Under the pieces are notes generated by a model. That model worked only from the letters and a program-made list of their open reading frames with translations, had not been told where the DNA came from and did no database searches. Positions 20,871 through 29,499 of a stretch of 64,000 nt of DNA are shown here, piece by piece. A program made the translations under genes and the position numbers. Each line of letters begins with the position of its first letter. Position 1 is the stretch's first letter. Source of the DNA: Rubrivivax sp. (GTDB lineage Bacteria; Pseudomonadota; Gammaproteobacteria; Burkholderiales; Burkholderiaceae_C). The stretch covers positions 62,001 to 126,000 of the forward strand of contig JADJYX010000002.1 in the NCBI GenBank assembly GCA_016719535.1, in the 5' to 3' direction.

Positions 20871-21965
20871 ATGCACCAGCACCGCCATCCCCGCACCGTC
20901 TATCTCGGTGCCCGCCACCTGATCGACCTCGTGCGGCGCAAAGGCCTGTCGGCCTGCATCGCCGGCATGGCCGCGCGCATCGAGGCCGACTACCGGCGCT
21001 GGCACGACTTCGACAAGACCGCACGCGTGGCCAGCCATTCCGAGCGGGGTGTGATCGAGCTGATGCCGATCGCCGATGCCACCCAGTTTGCCTTCAAATA
21101 TGTCAACGGCCATCCCTCGAACCACCGCCACGGCCTGCCCACGGTGATGGCCTTCGGCGTGCTGGCCGATGTGGACACCGGCGCGCCGCGCCTGCTGTCC
21201 GAGCTGACGCTGACCACCGCCATCCGCACCGCCGCCATGTCGGCGCTGGCTGCCCGCGTGCTGGCGCGCCCGGGCAGCACGCGCATGGCGCTGATCGGCA
21301 ACGGCGCGCAGAGCGAATTCCAGGCGCTGGCGTTCCGTGACCTCGTGGGCATCCGCGAGTTGCGGCTGTTCGACACCGACGCCGCGGCCAGCGCCAAGCT
21401 GGCGGCCAACCTGGTGGGCCAGGGCCTGCGGGTGATCCTCTGCGCCGGCACGGCCGAAGCCGTGCGGGGCGCCGATATCGTGACCACGGTCACCGCCGAC
21501 AAGGCCCATGCCACGATCCTCACGCCCGAGATGATCGAGCCCGGCATGCACGTCAATGCGGTCGGCGGCGACTGCCCCGGCAAGACCGAGCTGCACCGCG
21601 GCGTGCTGGAGGCGGCAGACGTCTTCGTGGAATTCGAACCGCAGACGCGCATCGAAGGCGACATCCAGCAGATGCCGGCCGACTTTGCGGTCACCGAGTT
21701 CTGGCAGGTGCTGGCCGGCCAGGCGCCGGGCCGCCGCAGCGCCGCCCAGGTGACCGTCTTCGATTCGGTCGGCTTCGCGCTCGAGGACTATTCGGCGCTG
21801 AGCTTCCTGCGCGATGCGGCGGCCGAGCTGGGCATCGGCGACAGCGTCGATCTCGTGCCCGAGGCGGCGAATCCGAAAGACCTCTTCGGCGTGCTGCGCG
21901 AAGAGCCGGTGCCGACCGCACCGCAGCCCGCGCCGAGGCGCCGGGCGGCGGCCGCTGCCGGATGA
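20871..21965 (+). CDS. Ornithine cyclodeaminase family enzyme (long form)
   Basis: A 364-residue member of the ornithine cyclodeaminase/mu-crystallin family. It shows the substrate Arg/Lys region ATQFAFKYVNGHPSNH, TAIRTAAMSALAARVLARPGS, the NAD-binding LIGNGAQSEFQALAF and NAVGGDCPGKTELHRGV with the catalytic Asp position. Length and the KYVNGHP segment match true ornithine cyclodeaminases of Pseudomonas type, which convert L-ornithine to L-proline and ammonia. Close by are a second family member and a Bug/amidase set. The Ala/Pro-rich tail after about residue 345 is unusual. Confidence 0.85.
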   Translation: MHQHRHPRTVYLGARHLIDLVRRKGLSACIAGMAARIEADYRRWHDFDKTARVASHSERGVIELMPIADATQFAFKYVNGHPSNHRHGLPTVMAFGVLADVDTGAPRLLSELTLTTAIRTAAMSALAARVLARPGSTRMALIGNGAQSEFQALAFRDLVGIRELRLFDTDAAASAKLAANLVGQGLRVILCAGTAEAVRGADIVTTVTADKAHATILTPEMIEPGMHVNAVGGDCPGKTELHRGVLEAADVFVEFEPQTRIEGDIQQMPADFAVTEFWQVLAGQAPGRRSAAQVTVFDSVGFALEDYSALSFLRDAAAELGIGDSVDLVPEAANPKDLFGVLREEPVPTAPQPAPRRRAAAAAG

Positions 21966-21980
21966 TGCCCAGGGGTGCCG

Positions 21981-22892
21981 TCAGGCCGGTGCCGCCTGCG
22001 CCGCGCCGCACACGCGCGCCAGGCAATGGGCGAAATAGTCGGCCGCCGGCGTCAGCGGCACATCGGGCTGCGTCAGCAGCAGCAGCTCGATGTCGCAAGG
22101 ACGAAGCGGCGCGTCGTCGATGGCCACGATGCCGCGCGTCTCGGGATGGCCGAGCAGTGGCTGCGGAAAGATGCTCACCGCGTCGGAGTGGCGCAGGATG
22201 GACATCGCCGCCAGCGTCTCGCAGACCACCACGCGCGTCGGCGGGGCGGCACCCGCCAGCGCAAACATGGCGCCGATGCGCGATGAACCGGCGCTGACGA
22301 TCGGTTGCGTGAGCACCCATTCGAGCGCCGTCAGCGCGCGCGCCGTCGGATCGGCCAGCACCGGGTGGCCTGCCCGCACGACGATGCATTGCGGCACGCA
22401 CGACAAGCGCCGGGCGATGAATTCGTCGCCTTCGATCTCGCCCACGTCGGCGGCCACGGCCGCGATGTCCAGGGTGCCGTCGCGCAGGCGCGGCAGCACC
22501 CTCTTTGTCAGTCCCTCGATGAACTGCAGCGCCACGTGGCGGTAGCGCTGGCGGAACCAGCCGAAGGTTTCGCCGAGCGCGGTGAAGTTGAGATAGGGCG
22601 TCAGGCCCACGCGCAGCGTGCCGGCGTCGTCACCCCCGGCCTGTCGCAGGTCCTCGCGCGCCAGGTCCACCTGGCGCGTGATGACGCGGGCACGGGCCAG
22701 CAGGCGCTGGCCGGCCTCGGTGAGGGCCACGCCGCGCGTGCGGCGGATGAGCAGCGGCGTTCCCGCTTCCTCCTCCAGCAGGCGCATCGATTTGGTCACC
22801 GCCGCCTGCGACACATGCAGCGCCCGCGCTGCGGCGCGGATGCCGCCATGGTCGACGACGGCCACCAGGGCCTCGAATTGATGCAGTTTCAT
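21981..22892 (-). CDS. LysR-type transcriptional regulator
   Basis: A 303-residue LysR regulator with an N-terminal winged helix-turn-helix (residues 1-60, GGIRAAARALHVSQAAVTKSMRLLEEEAG) and a C-terminal effector-binding domain (IVVRAGHPVLAD, ILRHSDAVSIFPQPLL). ATG 22892 begins MKLHQFEALVAV, the usual LysR start. It is divergent from the Bug binding-protein gene across 182 bases, the classic layout for controlling the Bug-amidase unit. Its 3' end converges on the cyclodeaminase gene with a 15-base gap. Confidence 0.92.
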   Translation of the reverse strand: MKLHQFEALVAVVDHGGIRAAARALHVSQAAVTKSMRLLEEEAGTPLLIRRTRGVALTEAGQRLLARARVITRQVDLAREDLRQAGGDDAGTLRVGLTPYLNFTALGETFGWFRQRYRHVALQFIEGLTKRVLPRLRDGTLDIAAVAADVGEIEGDEFIARRLSCVPQCIVVRAGHPVLADPTARALTALEWVLTQPIVSAGSSRIGAMFALAGAAPPTRVVVCETLAAMSILRHSDAVSIFPQPLLGHPETRGIVAIDDAPLRPCDIELLLLTQPDVPLTPAADYFAHCLARVCGAAQAAPA

Positions 22893-23074
22893 CGTGGCAA
22901 ACCGAGGAGCGACCCGTCGTCGACGACAGCTCGAAGTGTTCATGCACACAACAAGTCGGCTGTTCGATTGTCGCGCGGATTTCTAGCATGCGGGTTCGTC
23001 GGCACCGCCTGCCGGTCACCCCCTGACCGAATGCCTGCCCTGTGCCGGCAACACCACCCGAGAGGACTTCTCCG

Positions 23075-24058
23075 ATGAACAAGCTCTTCGTGCGCAGCGC
23101 GGCCCTGGTCGCCGGCCTGGCCGTGGCCGCCTCGGCGGCGCTGGCGCAGGCCTGGCCCGGCAAGGCGGTCAACCTGGTCGTGCCGTGGCCGGCCGGCGGT
23201 CCGTCGGACTTCGTCGCACGCCAGATCCAGAACGACACCCAGAAGGCCCTGGGCCAGCCGCTGGTGGTGGAAAACATCGGCGGCGTCGGCGGTGCGCTGG
23301 GCGTGCAGAAGATGCTGGCCGGCACCGACGGCCACACGCTGCTGCTGGGCAGCCCGCTGGAGCTCATCATCCCGCCGCTGACGCTGGCCACGGTGAAATA
23401 CAAGCCCACCGACCTGCGCATGGTGGCCCAGCTCGTCAAGGCGCCGCTGGTGCTGATCGCGCGCAAGGACCTGCCGGCCGGCAACGTCGAGGAACTGCTC
23501 GCGCTGGCCGCGCAGCGCAAGGGCAGGCCGCTGACGATGGCCAATACCGGGGCGGGCAGCATGTTCCACCTGGTGGCCGAGAAATTCGCGCAGGCCGGCG
23601 GCATCGAACTCATCCACGTGCCCTACCGCGGTTCGGCGCCGGCGATGGGCGACCTGATGGGCGGCCAGGTCGACCTGATGTTCACCATCTTCGCCGGGCC
23701 GGTGCCGGCCACCATCGCCGACGGCAAGCTCAAGGCCATCGGGCTGGCCACCGCGCAGCCGCTGGCGAAGTTTCCGCAGATCGGTGCGCTGGCGGCGCAT
23801 CCCAGGCTGGCCGGCTTCGAATTCGACTCCTGGGCCGGCGTGCAGGTGCCGCGGCAGACGCCGGACGACGTGGCGCAGCGCCTGAACAAGGCGCTCTACG
23901 ACGCCATGGCCAACCCGCAGACGCGCCAGGCGTTCGAGAGCACCGGCAATCTGGTCGTCGCCCCGATGTCGCTGGCCGAGCTGGACCGCATCTACCAGAG
24001 CGAGATCGCGCGCTACCAGTCGATCGCCAGGTCGATCAACCTGCAGCCGCAGCAGTAA
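23075..24058 (+). CDS. Bug-family (TctC) periplasmic solute-binding protein
   Basis: A 327-residue tripartite tricarboxylate transporter receptor-type protein. A signal peptide ends near ALA-QAWP. The Bug signature WPGKAVNLVVPWPAGGPSDFVAR follows, then NIGGVGGALG and HVPYRGSAPAMGDLMGGQVDLMF. Such proteins bind carboxylates or amides, and Burkholderiales encode very many, most as orphans like this one with no membrane genes beside it. AGAGGAC lies before ATG 23075. The amidase follows on the same strand, suggesting an amide or N-acyl ligand. Confidence 0.92.
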   Translation: MNKLFVRSAALVAGLAVAASAALAQAWPGKAVNLVVPWPAGGPSDFVARQIQNDTQKALGQPLVVENIGGVGGALGVQKMLAGTDGHTLLLGSPLELIIPPLTLATVKYKPTDLRMVAQLVKAPLVLIARKDLPAGNVEELLALAAQRKGRPLTMANTGAGSMFHLVAEKFAQAGGIELIHVPYRGSAPAMGDLMGGQVDLMFTIFAGPVPATIADGKLKAIGLATAQPLAKFPQIGALAAHPRLAGFEFDSWAGVQVPRQTPDDVAQRLNKALYDAMANPQTRQAFESTGNLVVAPMSLAELDRIYQSEIARYQSIARSINLQPQQ

Positions 24059-24108
24059 ACCGGGCCGGCCGATGCCGGCAAACCGCACCCTGTCGCCGGA
24101 GACCCGCG

Positions 24109-25530
24109 ATGTCCGAAGATCCCTGGCGCCTGGGCGCCGTCGAACTGGCCGCGCGCATCCGCACGCGGCAGCTGAGCGCCCGCGAGGCAGCCGCCAGCGT
24201 GCTGGCGCGCATCGCGGCGGTCAATCCGCGCATCAATGCCCTGCCCGAGGTGATGGCCGACGAGGCCCTGGCCGCCGCCGACGCCGCCGACCGCGCGCTG
24301 GCCGCCGGCCTGGTGCCGGGTGCGCTGCATGGCGTGCCGGTGACGATCAAGGTCAACGTGGACGTGGCCGGCCACGCCACCACCGACGGCGTCGTCGCCG
24401 CCAGCAACCACATCGCCCACACCGACTCGCCGCTGGTGGCCCATCTGCGCGGCGCCGGCGCGGTGATCGTCGGGCGCAGCAATGCGCCGGCCTTCAGCCT
24501 GCGCTGGTTTACCGACAACGACCTGCACGGGCGCACGCTCAACCCCTTCGATCCGTCGGTGACGCCCGGTGGCTCCAGCGGCGGCGCCGCGGCGGCGGTG
24601 GCCACCGGCATGGGGCCGATCGCGCACGGCAACGACTATGGCGGCTCCATCCGCCACCCGGCCTGGGCCTGCGGCGTGGTGGGCCTGCGCACCACGCCCG
24701 GGCGCGTGCCGTCGTACAAGGCCAGTGCGCCCAACCGCGTCATCACCAACCAGATGATGTCGGTGCAGGGCCCGCTCACGCGCAACGTGCGCGATGCCCG
24801 GCTGGCGCTGCAGGTGATGTCGCAGGGCAGCCCGCTCGACCCGCAATGGACGCCGGCGCCGCTGGATCATGCGGCGCCGAACCGACCGCTGCGCGTGGCC
24901 GTCTTCAGCCGCCACGCGGCCTACGACATCGACGCCAGCGTGGTCGCCGCCGTCGAGCAGGCCGCGCAATGGCTGGCGGCCGCGGGCTGCGAGGTGACGG
25001 CGGTCGAGCCGCCGCATTTCGAGGAGGGCGCGCAGCTGTGGCGGCAGCTGGTGATGGACGACATGCGCCGCGGCGGCCTGCCCGCGGTCGAGGCCCTGGG
25101 TGACGCCGGCGTGCGCTCGGCACTGCGCGGCTACCTGAGCGGGCTGGCGCCGCTGGATGCCGATGCGCTGATGGACGCGCAGCAGCGGCGCTTCGGCATC
25201 TGCCGCGACTGGGCCTTGCTGCTGGAGCCCGACGCCGGCGGCCACGATGTGCTGCTGATGCCGGTGAGCTGGCAGCGCCAGTTTCCGATCGACGCCGATA
25301 TCGGCGCGCCCGAGCGCGTGCACCGCCTGCTGGCCGCCCAAAGCCCGCTGCTGGGCACGGCGATGATGGGGCTGCCGGGGCTGGCGGTGCCCACCGGCAT
25401 CGCCGGCGGTCTGCCCACCGGCGTGCAGATCGTGGCCGCGCGCTTCCGCGAAGACCGCTGCCTGGCGGTGGGTGAGTTGCTGGAAGCCGCCGCCGGCTTC
25501 TCGGCGCTGGACCGGCTGGCACCGCGTTGA
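24109..25530 (+). CDS. Amidase-signature family enzyme
   Basis: A 473-residue amidase. The Ser-cis-Ser-Lys triad is visible: VTIKVNVD (Lys near residue 81), TPGGSSGGAAAAVATG (the Gly/Ser-rich signature) and GNDYGGSIRHPAWACGVVGLRTTPGRV with the nucleophile Ser. It hydrolyses an unknown carboxamide. It lies 50 bases after the Bug gene and 15 bases before the Lrp regulator, with the same direction, so the four genes to 26885 look like one unit. Confidence 0.9.
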   Translation: MSEDPWRLGAVELAARIRTRQLSAREAAASVLARIAAVNPRINALPEVMADEALAAADAADRALAAGLVPGALHGVPVTIKVNVDVAGHATTDGVVAASNHIAHTDSPLVAHLRGAGAVIVGRSNAPAFSLRWFTDNDLHGRTLNPFDPSVTPGGSSGGAAAAVATGMGPIAHGNDYGGSIRHPAWACGVVGLRTTPGRVPSYKASAPNRVITNQMMSVQGPLTRNVRDARLALQVMSQGSPLDPQWTPAPLDHAAPNRPLRVAVFSRHAAYDIDASVVAAVEQAAQWLAAAGCEVTAVEPPHFEEGAQLWRQLVMDDMRRGGLPAVEALGDAGVRSALRGYLSGLAPLDADALMDAQQRRFGICRDWALLLEPDAGGHDVLLMPVSWQRQFPIDADIGAPERVHRLLAAQSPLLGTAMMGLPGLAVPTGIAGGLPTGVQIVAARFREDRCLAVGELLEAAAGFSALDRLAPR

Positions 25531-25545
25531 CTTAAGCTCGCCGCC

Positions 25546-25965
25546 ATGGACGATATCGATCGACAGCTCATCGCGCTGCTGCGCCAGGATGCGCGGCTGC
25601 CGATCGCCACGCTGGCGGCCAAGCTCGGCGTCTCGCGCGGCACGGTCAGCAACCGGCTGCGCAAGCTCGAGGACAACCAGGTCATCGTCGGCTACAGCCT
25701 GAAGCTGCGGCCCGACGCGCAGCCCGCCGGCATCCGCGCCTGGATGGGCGTGCGCATCGACGGCAACCAGACGCGCGCGGTGGTGGCCAGCCTGCTGGGT
25801 GAACCGGGCGTGGAAAGTCTGCACGACACCAACGGCCGCTGGGACCTGCTGGCCGAGTTGCGCGCCGAGAATATGACCGCGCTGTCGCAGGTGCTCGAGC
25901 GCGTGCGCCTGACCAAGGGCATCGCCCATACCGAGACCAGCATCCTGCTGGCCACCTTCCGGTGA
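25546..25965 (+). CDS. Lrp/AsnC-family regulator
   Basis: A 139-residue Lrp/AsnC regulator: N-terminal helix-turn-helix (DARLPIATLAAKLGVSRGTVSNRLRKLEDNQVI) and a C-terminal RAM effector domain (GVRIDGNQTRAVVASLLGEPGVESLHDTNGRWDLLAEL). Family members usually sense amino acids. It overlaps the next gene, a cyclodeaminase homologue, by four bases (GTGA), so translation is coupled; control of amino-acid use by the neighbouring enzymes is likely but inferred. Confidence 0.92.
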   Translation: MDDIDRQLIALLRQDARLPIATLAAKLGVSRGTVSNRLRKLEDNQVIVGYSLKLRPDAQPAGIRAWMGVRIDGNQTRAVVASLLGEPGVESLHDTNGRWDLLAELRAENMTALSQVLERVRLTKGIAHTETSILLATFR

Positions 25966-26885
25966 AGATCATCGGCGCACGCGCCGCCGCGGCGGCCTTG
26001 CCCTTCGACCGCCTGATCGCGGCGCTGCGCGCGCGCTTTGCCGGCGGCTGCGAGGTGCCGCCGCGGCAGGTGCTGCAGCCGGCCGAGGGCATGACCTCGC
26101 TGATCATGCCGGCCTGGGTGGCGGGCGGCGCCTATGCGGTCAAGATCGTCAATATCGCGCCCGGCAATGCGGCGCGCGGCCTGCCCGGGCTGCACTCGAC
26201 GGTGTTGCTGCACGATGGCGCGACGGGCCGGCCGCTGGCGCTGATCGACGGCGACACCATCACCGCGCGCCGCACCGCGGCCGCTTCGGCATTGGCCGCC
26301 GACCACCTGGCGCGGCAGGACGCCCGCCACCTGCTGGTGGTGGGCGCCGGCCGCGTGGCCGAGCTGCTGCCGGCCGCCTATGCCGCCGTGCGCCGCATCG
26401 ACCGCGTGAGCGTGTGGGCGCGTCGGCCCGAGGCGGCCAGGGCGCTGGCCGCCCGCTGGCGCCGGCAGGGCCTGGCCGCGCGGGCAGCGCCGTCGCTCGC
26501 AGCGGCTGCGGCCGAGGCCGATATCGTCAGCTGCGCCACCTTGTCGACCGCGCCGCTGATGCAGGGTGCGTGGCTGCGCGCGGGCAGCCATCTCGACCTC
26601 ATCGGCAGCTTCACCCCGGCCATGCGCGAGGCCGACGATGCCTGCTTGCGCGACGCCGGCCTCTATATCGACACCGCCGAGGCGCTGGCCAAGAGCGGCG
26701 ATCTGCTGGGGCCGATGTCCCGCGGCGTCTTCACCCGCGACAGCGTGCGCGGCACGCTGGCCGACCTGTGCCGCGGCCAGGTGGCGGGCCGCCACGATGC
26801 GGCCGAGCGGACGGTCTTCAAATCGGTCGGCACCGCGCTCGAAGACCTGGCGGCGGCGATGCTGGTGCACGCGCAGACGGCCTGA
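25962..26885 (+). CDS. Ornithine cyclodeaminase / mu-crystallin family protein (short form)
   Basis: A 307-residue protein starting at GTG 25962 inside the stop of the Lrp gene. It has the family core: MTSLIMPAWVAGGAYAVKIVNI near residue 47, ALIDGDTITARRTAAASALAADHLARQDA, the nucleotide-binding LLVVGAGRVAELL, and HLDLIGSFTPAMREADDACL. It is the shorter ketimine-reductase/pyrroline-2-carboxylate reductase-like type rather than true ornithine cyclodeaminase. Likely reactions are reduction of cyclic imino acids or alanine dehydrogenation; the substrate is unproven. Confidence 0.88.
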   Translation: MKIIGARAAAAALPFDRLIAALRARFAGGCEVPPRQVLQPAEGMTSLIMPAWVAGGAYAVKIVNIAPGNAARGLPGLHSTVLLHDGATGRPLALIDGDTITARRTAAASALAADHLARQDARHLLVVGAGRVAELLPAAYAAVRRIDRVSVWARRPEAARALAARWRRQGLAARAAPSLAAAAAEADIVSCATLSTAPLMQGAWLRAGSHLDLIGSFTPAMREADDACLRDAGLYIDTAEALAKSGDLLGPMSRGVFTRDSVRGTLADLCRGQVAGRHDAAERTVFKSVGTALEDLAAAMLVHAQTA

Positions 26886-27132
26886 CCTCGATCGGCGGCT
26901 CTTCGTCCTGCGGCACCTGACGGGCGTTTCGATAGCCGTCGAAATGCCATTTGTCAAACGGCGATGCATTTATCCCCACTTGAACAGGGGATGTTGGACG
27001 TGCAGCCTTCGTGACAGCATGCATGCGAGGTTCGGTCTGGCGCCGCTCCATGGCGCTCTCCTCCTGGTCTTCGCGGGTTCGATCGCGGACCGCCGGGAGG
27101 CCCCTGTCGAGCCTGTATGGGACGGAGGCAAC
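26886..27132. other. Intergenic stretch, relatively AT-rich
   Basis: This 247-base gap before the PEP-CTERM gene is noticeably less GC-rich around 26930-27000 than its surroundings. It holds a weak inverted repeat TCCCC...GGGGA near 26974-26992. I see no clear promoter or sigma-54 site. Confidence 0.4.
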
Positions 27133-28017
27133 ATGCTCGGCTCGCACCGCCTGACGAAATGGGTCGCTCTGGCAGCCCTGGTGCTGGCACCCGCATGGGG
27201 ATCGGCGGCGCTGCTGACGATCGGGCCCGATTCATCGTTCGTCCCGCGCGTGCTGACGCAGCTTCCGACCAGCGCACCGGTCGCGGGCACCGCGCTGGCG
27301 ACGCTGGGCGACGGGTCGGTCGGCTTCAACGGCGGGCTGGCCCACGACGGCAGCGGCCTCTTTGCGATCGGCAACGATTCGTCCGGAGCGTCGACGCTGT
27401 ACAGCATGACGACGGCCGGCGGCAGCCTGACGGCTGTCGGTTCGCCCGGTTTGCTCGGTTCGGGCTTCTACGGCGGCCTCGCATACCGAAGCGGCGGTGG
27501 CCTTTACGCCATCGCATCCGACTCGTCTGGAAAATCGACGCTGTATGACGTCACCGGGGGCAGCGCGACAGCCGTCGGCTTGGGGCTGGGCGATGGCTTC
27601 TACGGCGGCCTGACCTGGAACGCCGACAAGGGCCAGCTGTACGCGATTGCCGGGGACAGCTTGGGCGTGCCGTGGTCGCTGGTGGCCATCGATGCCGATA
27701 CCGGCGCCGCCACGCCGCTGTTCGCTCTCGGCGACGGCTCGATCGGCTTCAACGGTGGCCTGGCCTATGACGCCGCCGCAGACCGGTTCTTCGTCATCGG
27801 CAGCGACAGCCTCGCCAACTCGAGCTTGTACTCGTTCACCTTGGCTGGCCTCGTCAGCGTGACGCAGATCGGGTCGAGCTTCGGGCAGGGCTTCCTCAAT
27901 GCCTCGCTGGTGCTGCTGCCCGACGGCGACCAGCCCGTGCCCGAGCCGCCGACGCTCTGGCTGCTGTCCAGCCTGCTGTTCGTGCGGCTGGTGTCGCGCA
28001 GGAGCCGGCGACGCTGA
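27133..28017 (+). CDS. PEP-CTERM-anchored repeat protein
   Basis: A 294-residue exported protein. ATG 27133 has GGAGG six bases upstream and starts a signal peptide (ALAALVLAPAWGSA). Residues about 50-265 contain at least four imperfect repeats of roughly 45 residues built on G.GF.GGL......LYAI..DS.G.STLY, probably beta-propeller blades. The C-terminus VPEPPTLWLLSSLLFV followed by an Arg-rich tail is a PEP-CTERM sorting signal, recognised by exosortase in exopolysaccharide-producing bacteria. No exosortase gene is in the window. A longer upstream frame exists but lacks a better start. Confidence 0.85.
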   Translation: MLGSHRLTKWVALAALVLAPAWGSAALLTIGPDSSFVPRVLTQLPTSAPVAGTALATLGDGSVGFNGGLAHDGSGLFAIGNDSSGASTLYSMTTAGGSLTAVGSPGLLGSGFYGGLAYRSGGGLYAIASDSSGKSTLYDVTGGSATAVGLGLGDGFYGGLTWNADKGQLYAIAGDSLGVPWSLVAIDADTGAATPLFALGDGSIGFNGGLAYDAAADRFFVIGSDSLANSSLYSFTLAGLVSVTQIGSSFGQGFLNASLVLLPDGDQPVPEPPTLWLLSSLLFVRLVSRRSRRR

Positions 28018-28087
28018 CGCCCCTGGTCGCCGCGCGCGCCGCGGCGATCCCCTTCGTTGTTCGACGACCCCCGTGGAGGAGATGACG

Positions 28088-28591
28088 ATGTCGCACACCT
28101 GCCGATCGACCCTGGCCCGCATCGCGGCCGCTGCCACCCTCGGCCTGCTGGCCACGGCGGCCAGCGGCCAGTACAGCACGCCGATCCGGGATGTCGAGAA
28201 CCCGGCGCGCACGCGCTTCATGGACAGCGGGTCCGTGGTCCTGACCCCAGGTCTGGCCGGGGCCACCGGCGACATCGCGACCGTGCCGGCGGGCAGGCGG
28301 CTGGTCATCGAGCAGGCATCGGTGCGCTGCTCGCAGGAGGCCGGCAGCATCCTCACCGCGCGCGTCGTGGTCACGCATGTCAACGGCACCTTGTCGACCT
28401 CGATCAATTTCGACATTCCTGTGCGCTACCAGGGCGAGGACCTGTTCGACGGCCGGATCTTCGTCGGCTCGATGATGACCCGGCTGTATGCCGACGCCGG
28501 CACCACGGTCAGGGGCTGGGCCACCCGCGATAGCGGCGTCGAAACGGCGCGGTGCGCCTTCGCGATCAGCGGCCACACGATCGTGCCCTGA
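28088..28591 (+). CDS. Secreted hypothetical protein
   Basis: A 167-residue protein with a signal peptide (ARIAAAATLGLLATAASGQ). ATG 28088 is preferred over ATG 28082 because GGAGGAG lies about eight bases ahead of it. The mature part has two Cys (SVRCSQEAG and ETARCAF) that could form a disulphide, and alternates short beta-like stretches. I do not recognise a family. It follows the PEP-CTERM gene by 70 bases and may share its transcript. Confidence 0.6.
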   Translation: MSHTCRSTLARIAAAATLGLLATAASGQYSTPIRDVENPARTRFMDSGSVVLTPGLAGATGDIATVPAGRRLVIEQASVRCSQEAGSILTARVVVTHVNGTLSTSINFDIPVRYQGEDLFDGRIFVGSMMTRLYADAGTTVRGWATRDSGVETARCAFAISGHTIVP

Positions 28592-28600
28592 CGGCAAACC

Positions 28601-28619
28601 GCCGGCCGGGCCGGCCGGC
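28601..28619. terminator. GC-rich hairpin after the secreted protein gene
   Basis: Arms GCCGGCCGG and CCGGCCGGC flank one central base, nine bases after the stop at 28591, and are followed by TTGTC. This suits a terminator for the PEP-CTERM/secreted-protein unit, though the U-tract is poor. Confidence 0.5.
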
Positions 28620-28685
28620 TTGTCATCCGTCGGCGCACCCCCACGTTGAAGGCGGCGGGCGTTCCGGCCCGCGGAGGACCGATCG

Positions 28686-28985
28686 ATGTGGAAGCGGCTG
28701 TCGATGCTGTGGGTGCTCGTCAAGGGCGACGCGCGCCGGCTGTGGTTTGCGCTGCGGCACCCGGACGCTCCGGGCTGGCTGAAGGCGGGCACGGCGCTGG
28801 TGCTGCTGTACCTGGTGTCGCCCGTCGACCTCATCCCCGAGGCGCTGCCGCTGATCGGCGTCGTCGACGACCTGGTGCTGGTGCCGGCGGCGATCCGCTG
28901 GATGCTCGGCCGGCTGCCGGCGCATGTGCGCGACGCGGCGGATGCGCCAGCCGGCAGGCCGGGCGCCGGCACGCGGTTCCGCTGA
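28686..28985 (+). CDS. YkvA/DUF1232 small membrane protein
   Basis: A 99-residue protein with the DUF1232 (YkvA) core LLYLVSPVDLIPEALPLIGVVDDLVLVPAAI, which contains the near-invariant SPVDLIPDxxPxxGxxDD pattern (Glu replaces the usual Asp). One or two hydrophobic segments suggest membrane association. The function of the family is unknown. GGAGG precedes ATG 28686 by nine bases. It is a single gene. Confidence 0.85.
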   Translation: MWKRLSMLWVLVKGDARRLWFALRHPDAPGWLKAGTALVLLYLVSPVDLIPEALPLIGVVDDLVLVPAAIRWMLGRLPAHVRDAADAPAGRPGAGTRFR

Positions 28986-29131
28986 TCGGTCCGGCGGGCG
29001 GCGGGCCCCCGGCCGCCGGGTGGTGGCCGCCGGGCGCGCCCGCCATCGATGGCTTGACAGGCTGCGGGCCCGCCCTAGAGTCGGCATCGGGCCGCGCCGC
29101 CGCCGTGGCGCGCCGGCCCGGGAGACTTGCC

Positions 29132-29419
29132 ATGGACAGCCTGAAGATCGAACGCGACGGCAGCGCCCTCGTCGTGCGCATCGCCGGCCCGGTGCGCAAC
29201 CCGCAGGGCTTCTACGACGCGGTGAAGGCCTGCCGCCGCACGGGGGTGTGGTCGTGCCCCAGCGGCGAGTGCGTGCGCATCGAAGGCTGCGACGTGCAGC
29301 AGGATGGCGACGCGGTCGTGCTGCGCCTGACACCGCCCGCCGGCCAGACGCTGTCGGCCGCCGGCATCGACGAATGCGTGCGCTACGTCGTCGACAGGCC
29401 GGCCGCGGGCAGCGGCTGA
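29132..29419 (+). CDS. Small cytoplasmic hypothetical protein
   Basis: A 95-residue protein from ATG 29132 behind GGGAGA. It has four Cys (ACRRTGVWSCPSGECVRIEGCDV and a later DECVRYV), with a CPSGEC pair that could bind a metal or form disulphides, but there is no signal peptide. I do not recognise a family. It stands alone, convergent with the xdhB gene after an 80-base gap. Confidence 0.6.
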   Translation: MDSLKIERDGSALVVRIAGPVRNPQGFYDAVKACRRTGVWSCPSGECVRIEGCDVQQDGDAVVLRLTPPAGQTLSAAGIDECVRYVVDRPAAGSG

Positions 29420-29499
29420 ACCGTCGCTCGCCTGCAGCCGGCCCCGGCCGGTGCAGCCAGGCCGCGGGGTCTTGCCGCGGCACGGCGCGGCAGACCGCG

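Noticed and set aside
27032..27060. Possible sigma-54 promoter before the PEP-CTERM gene
   Set aside because: TGGCGC is followed by no TTGCA at the right distance.
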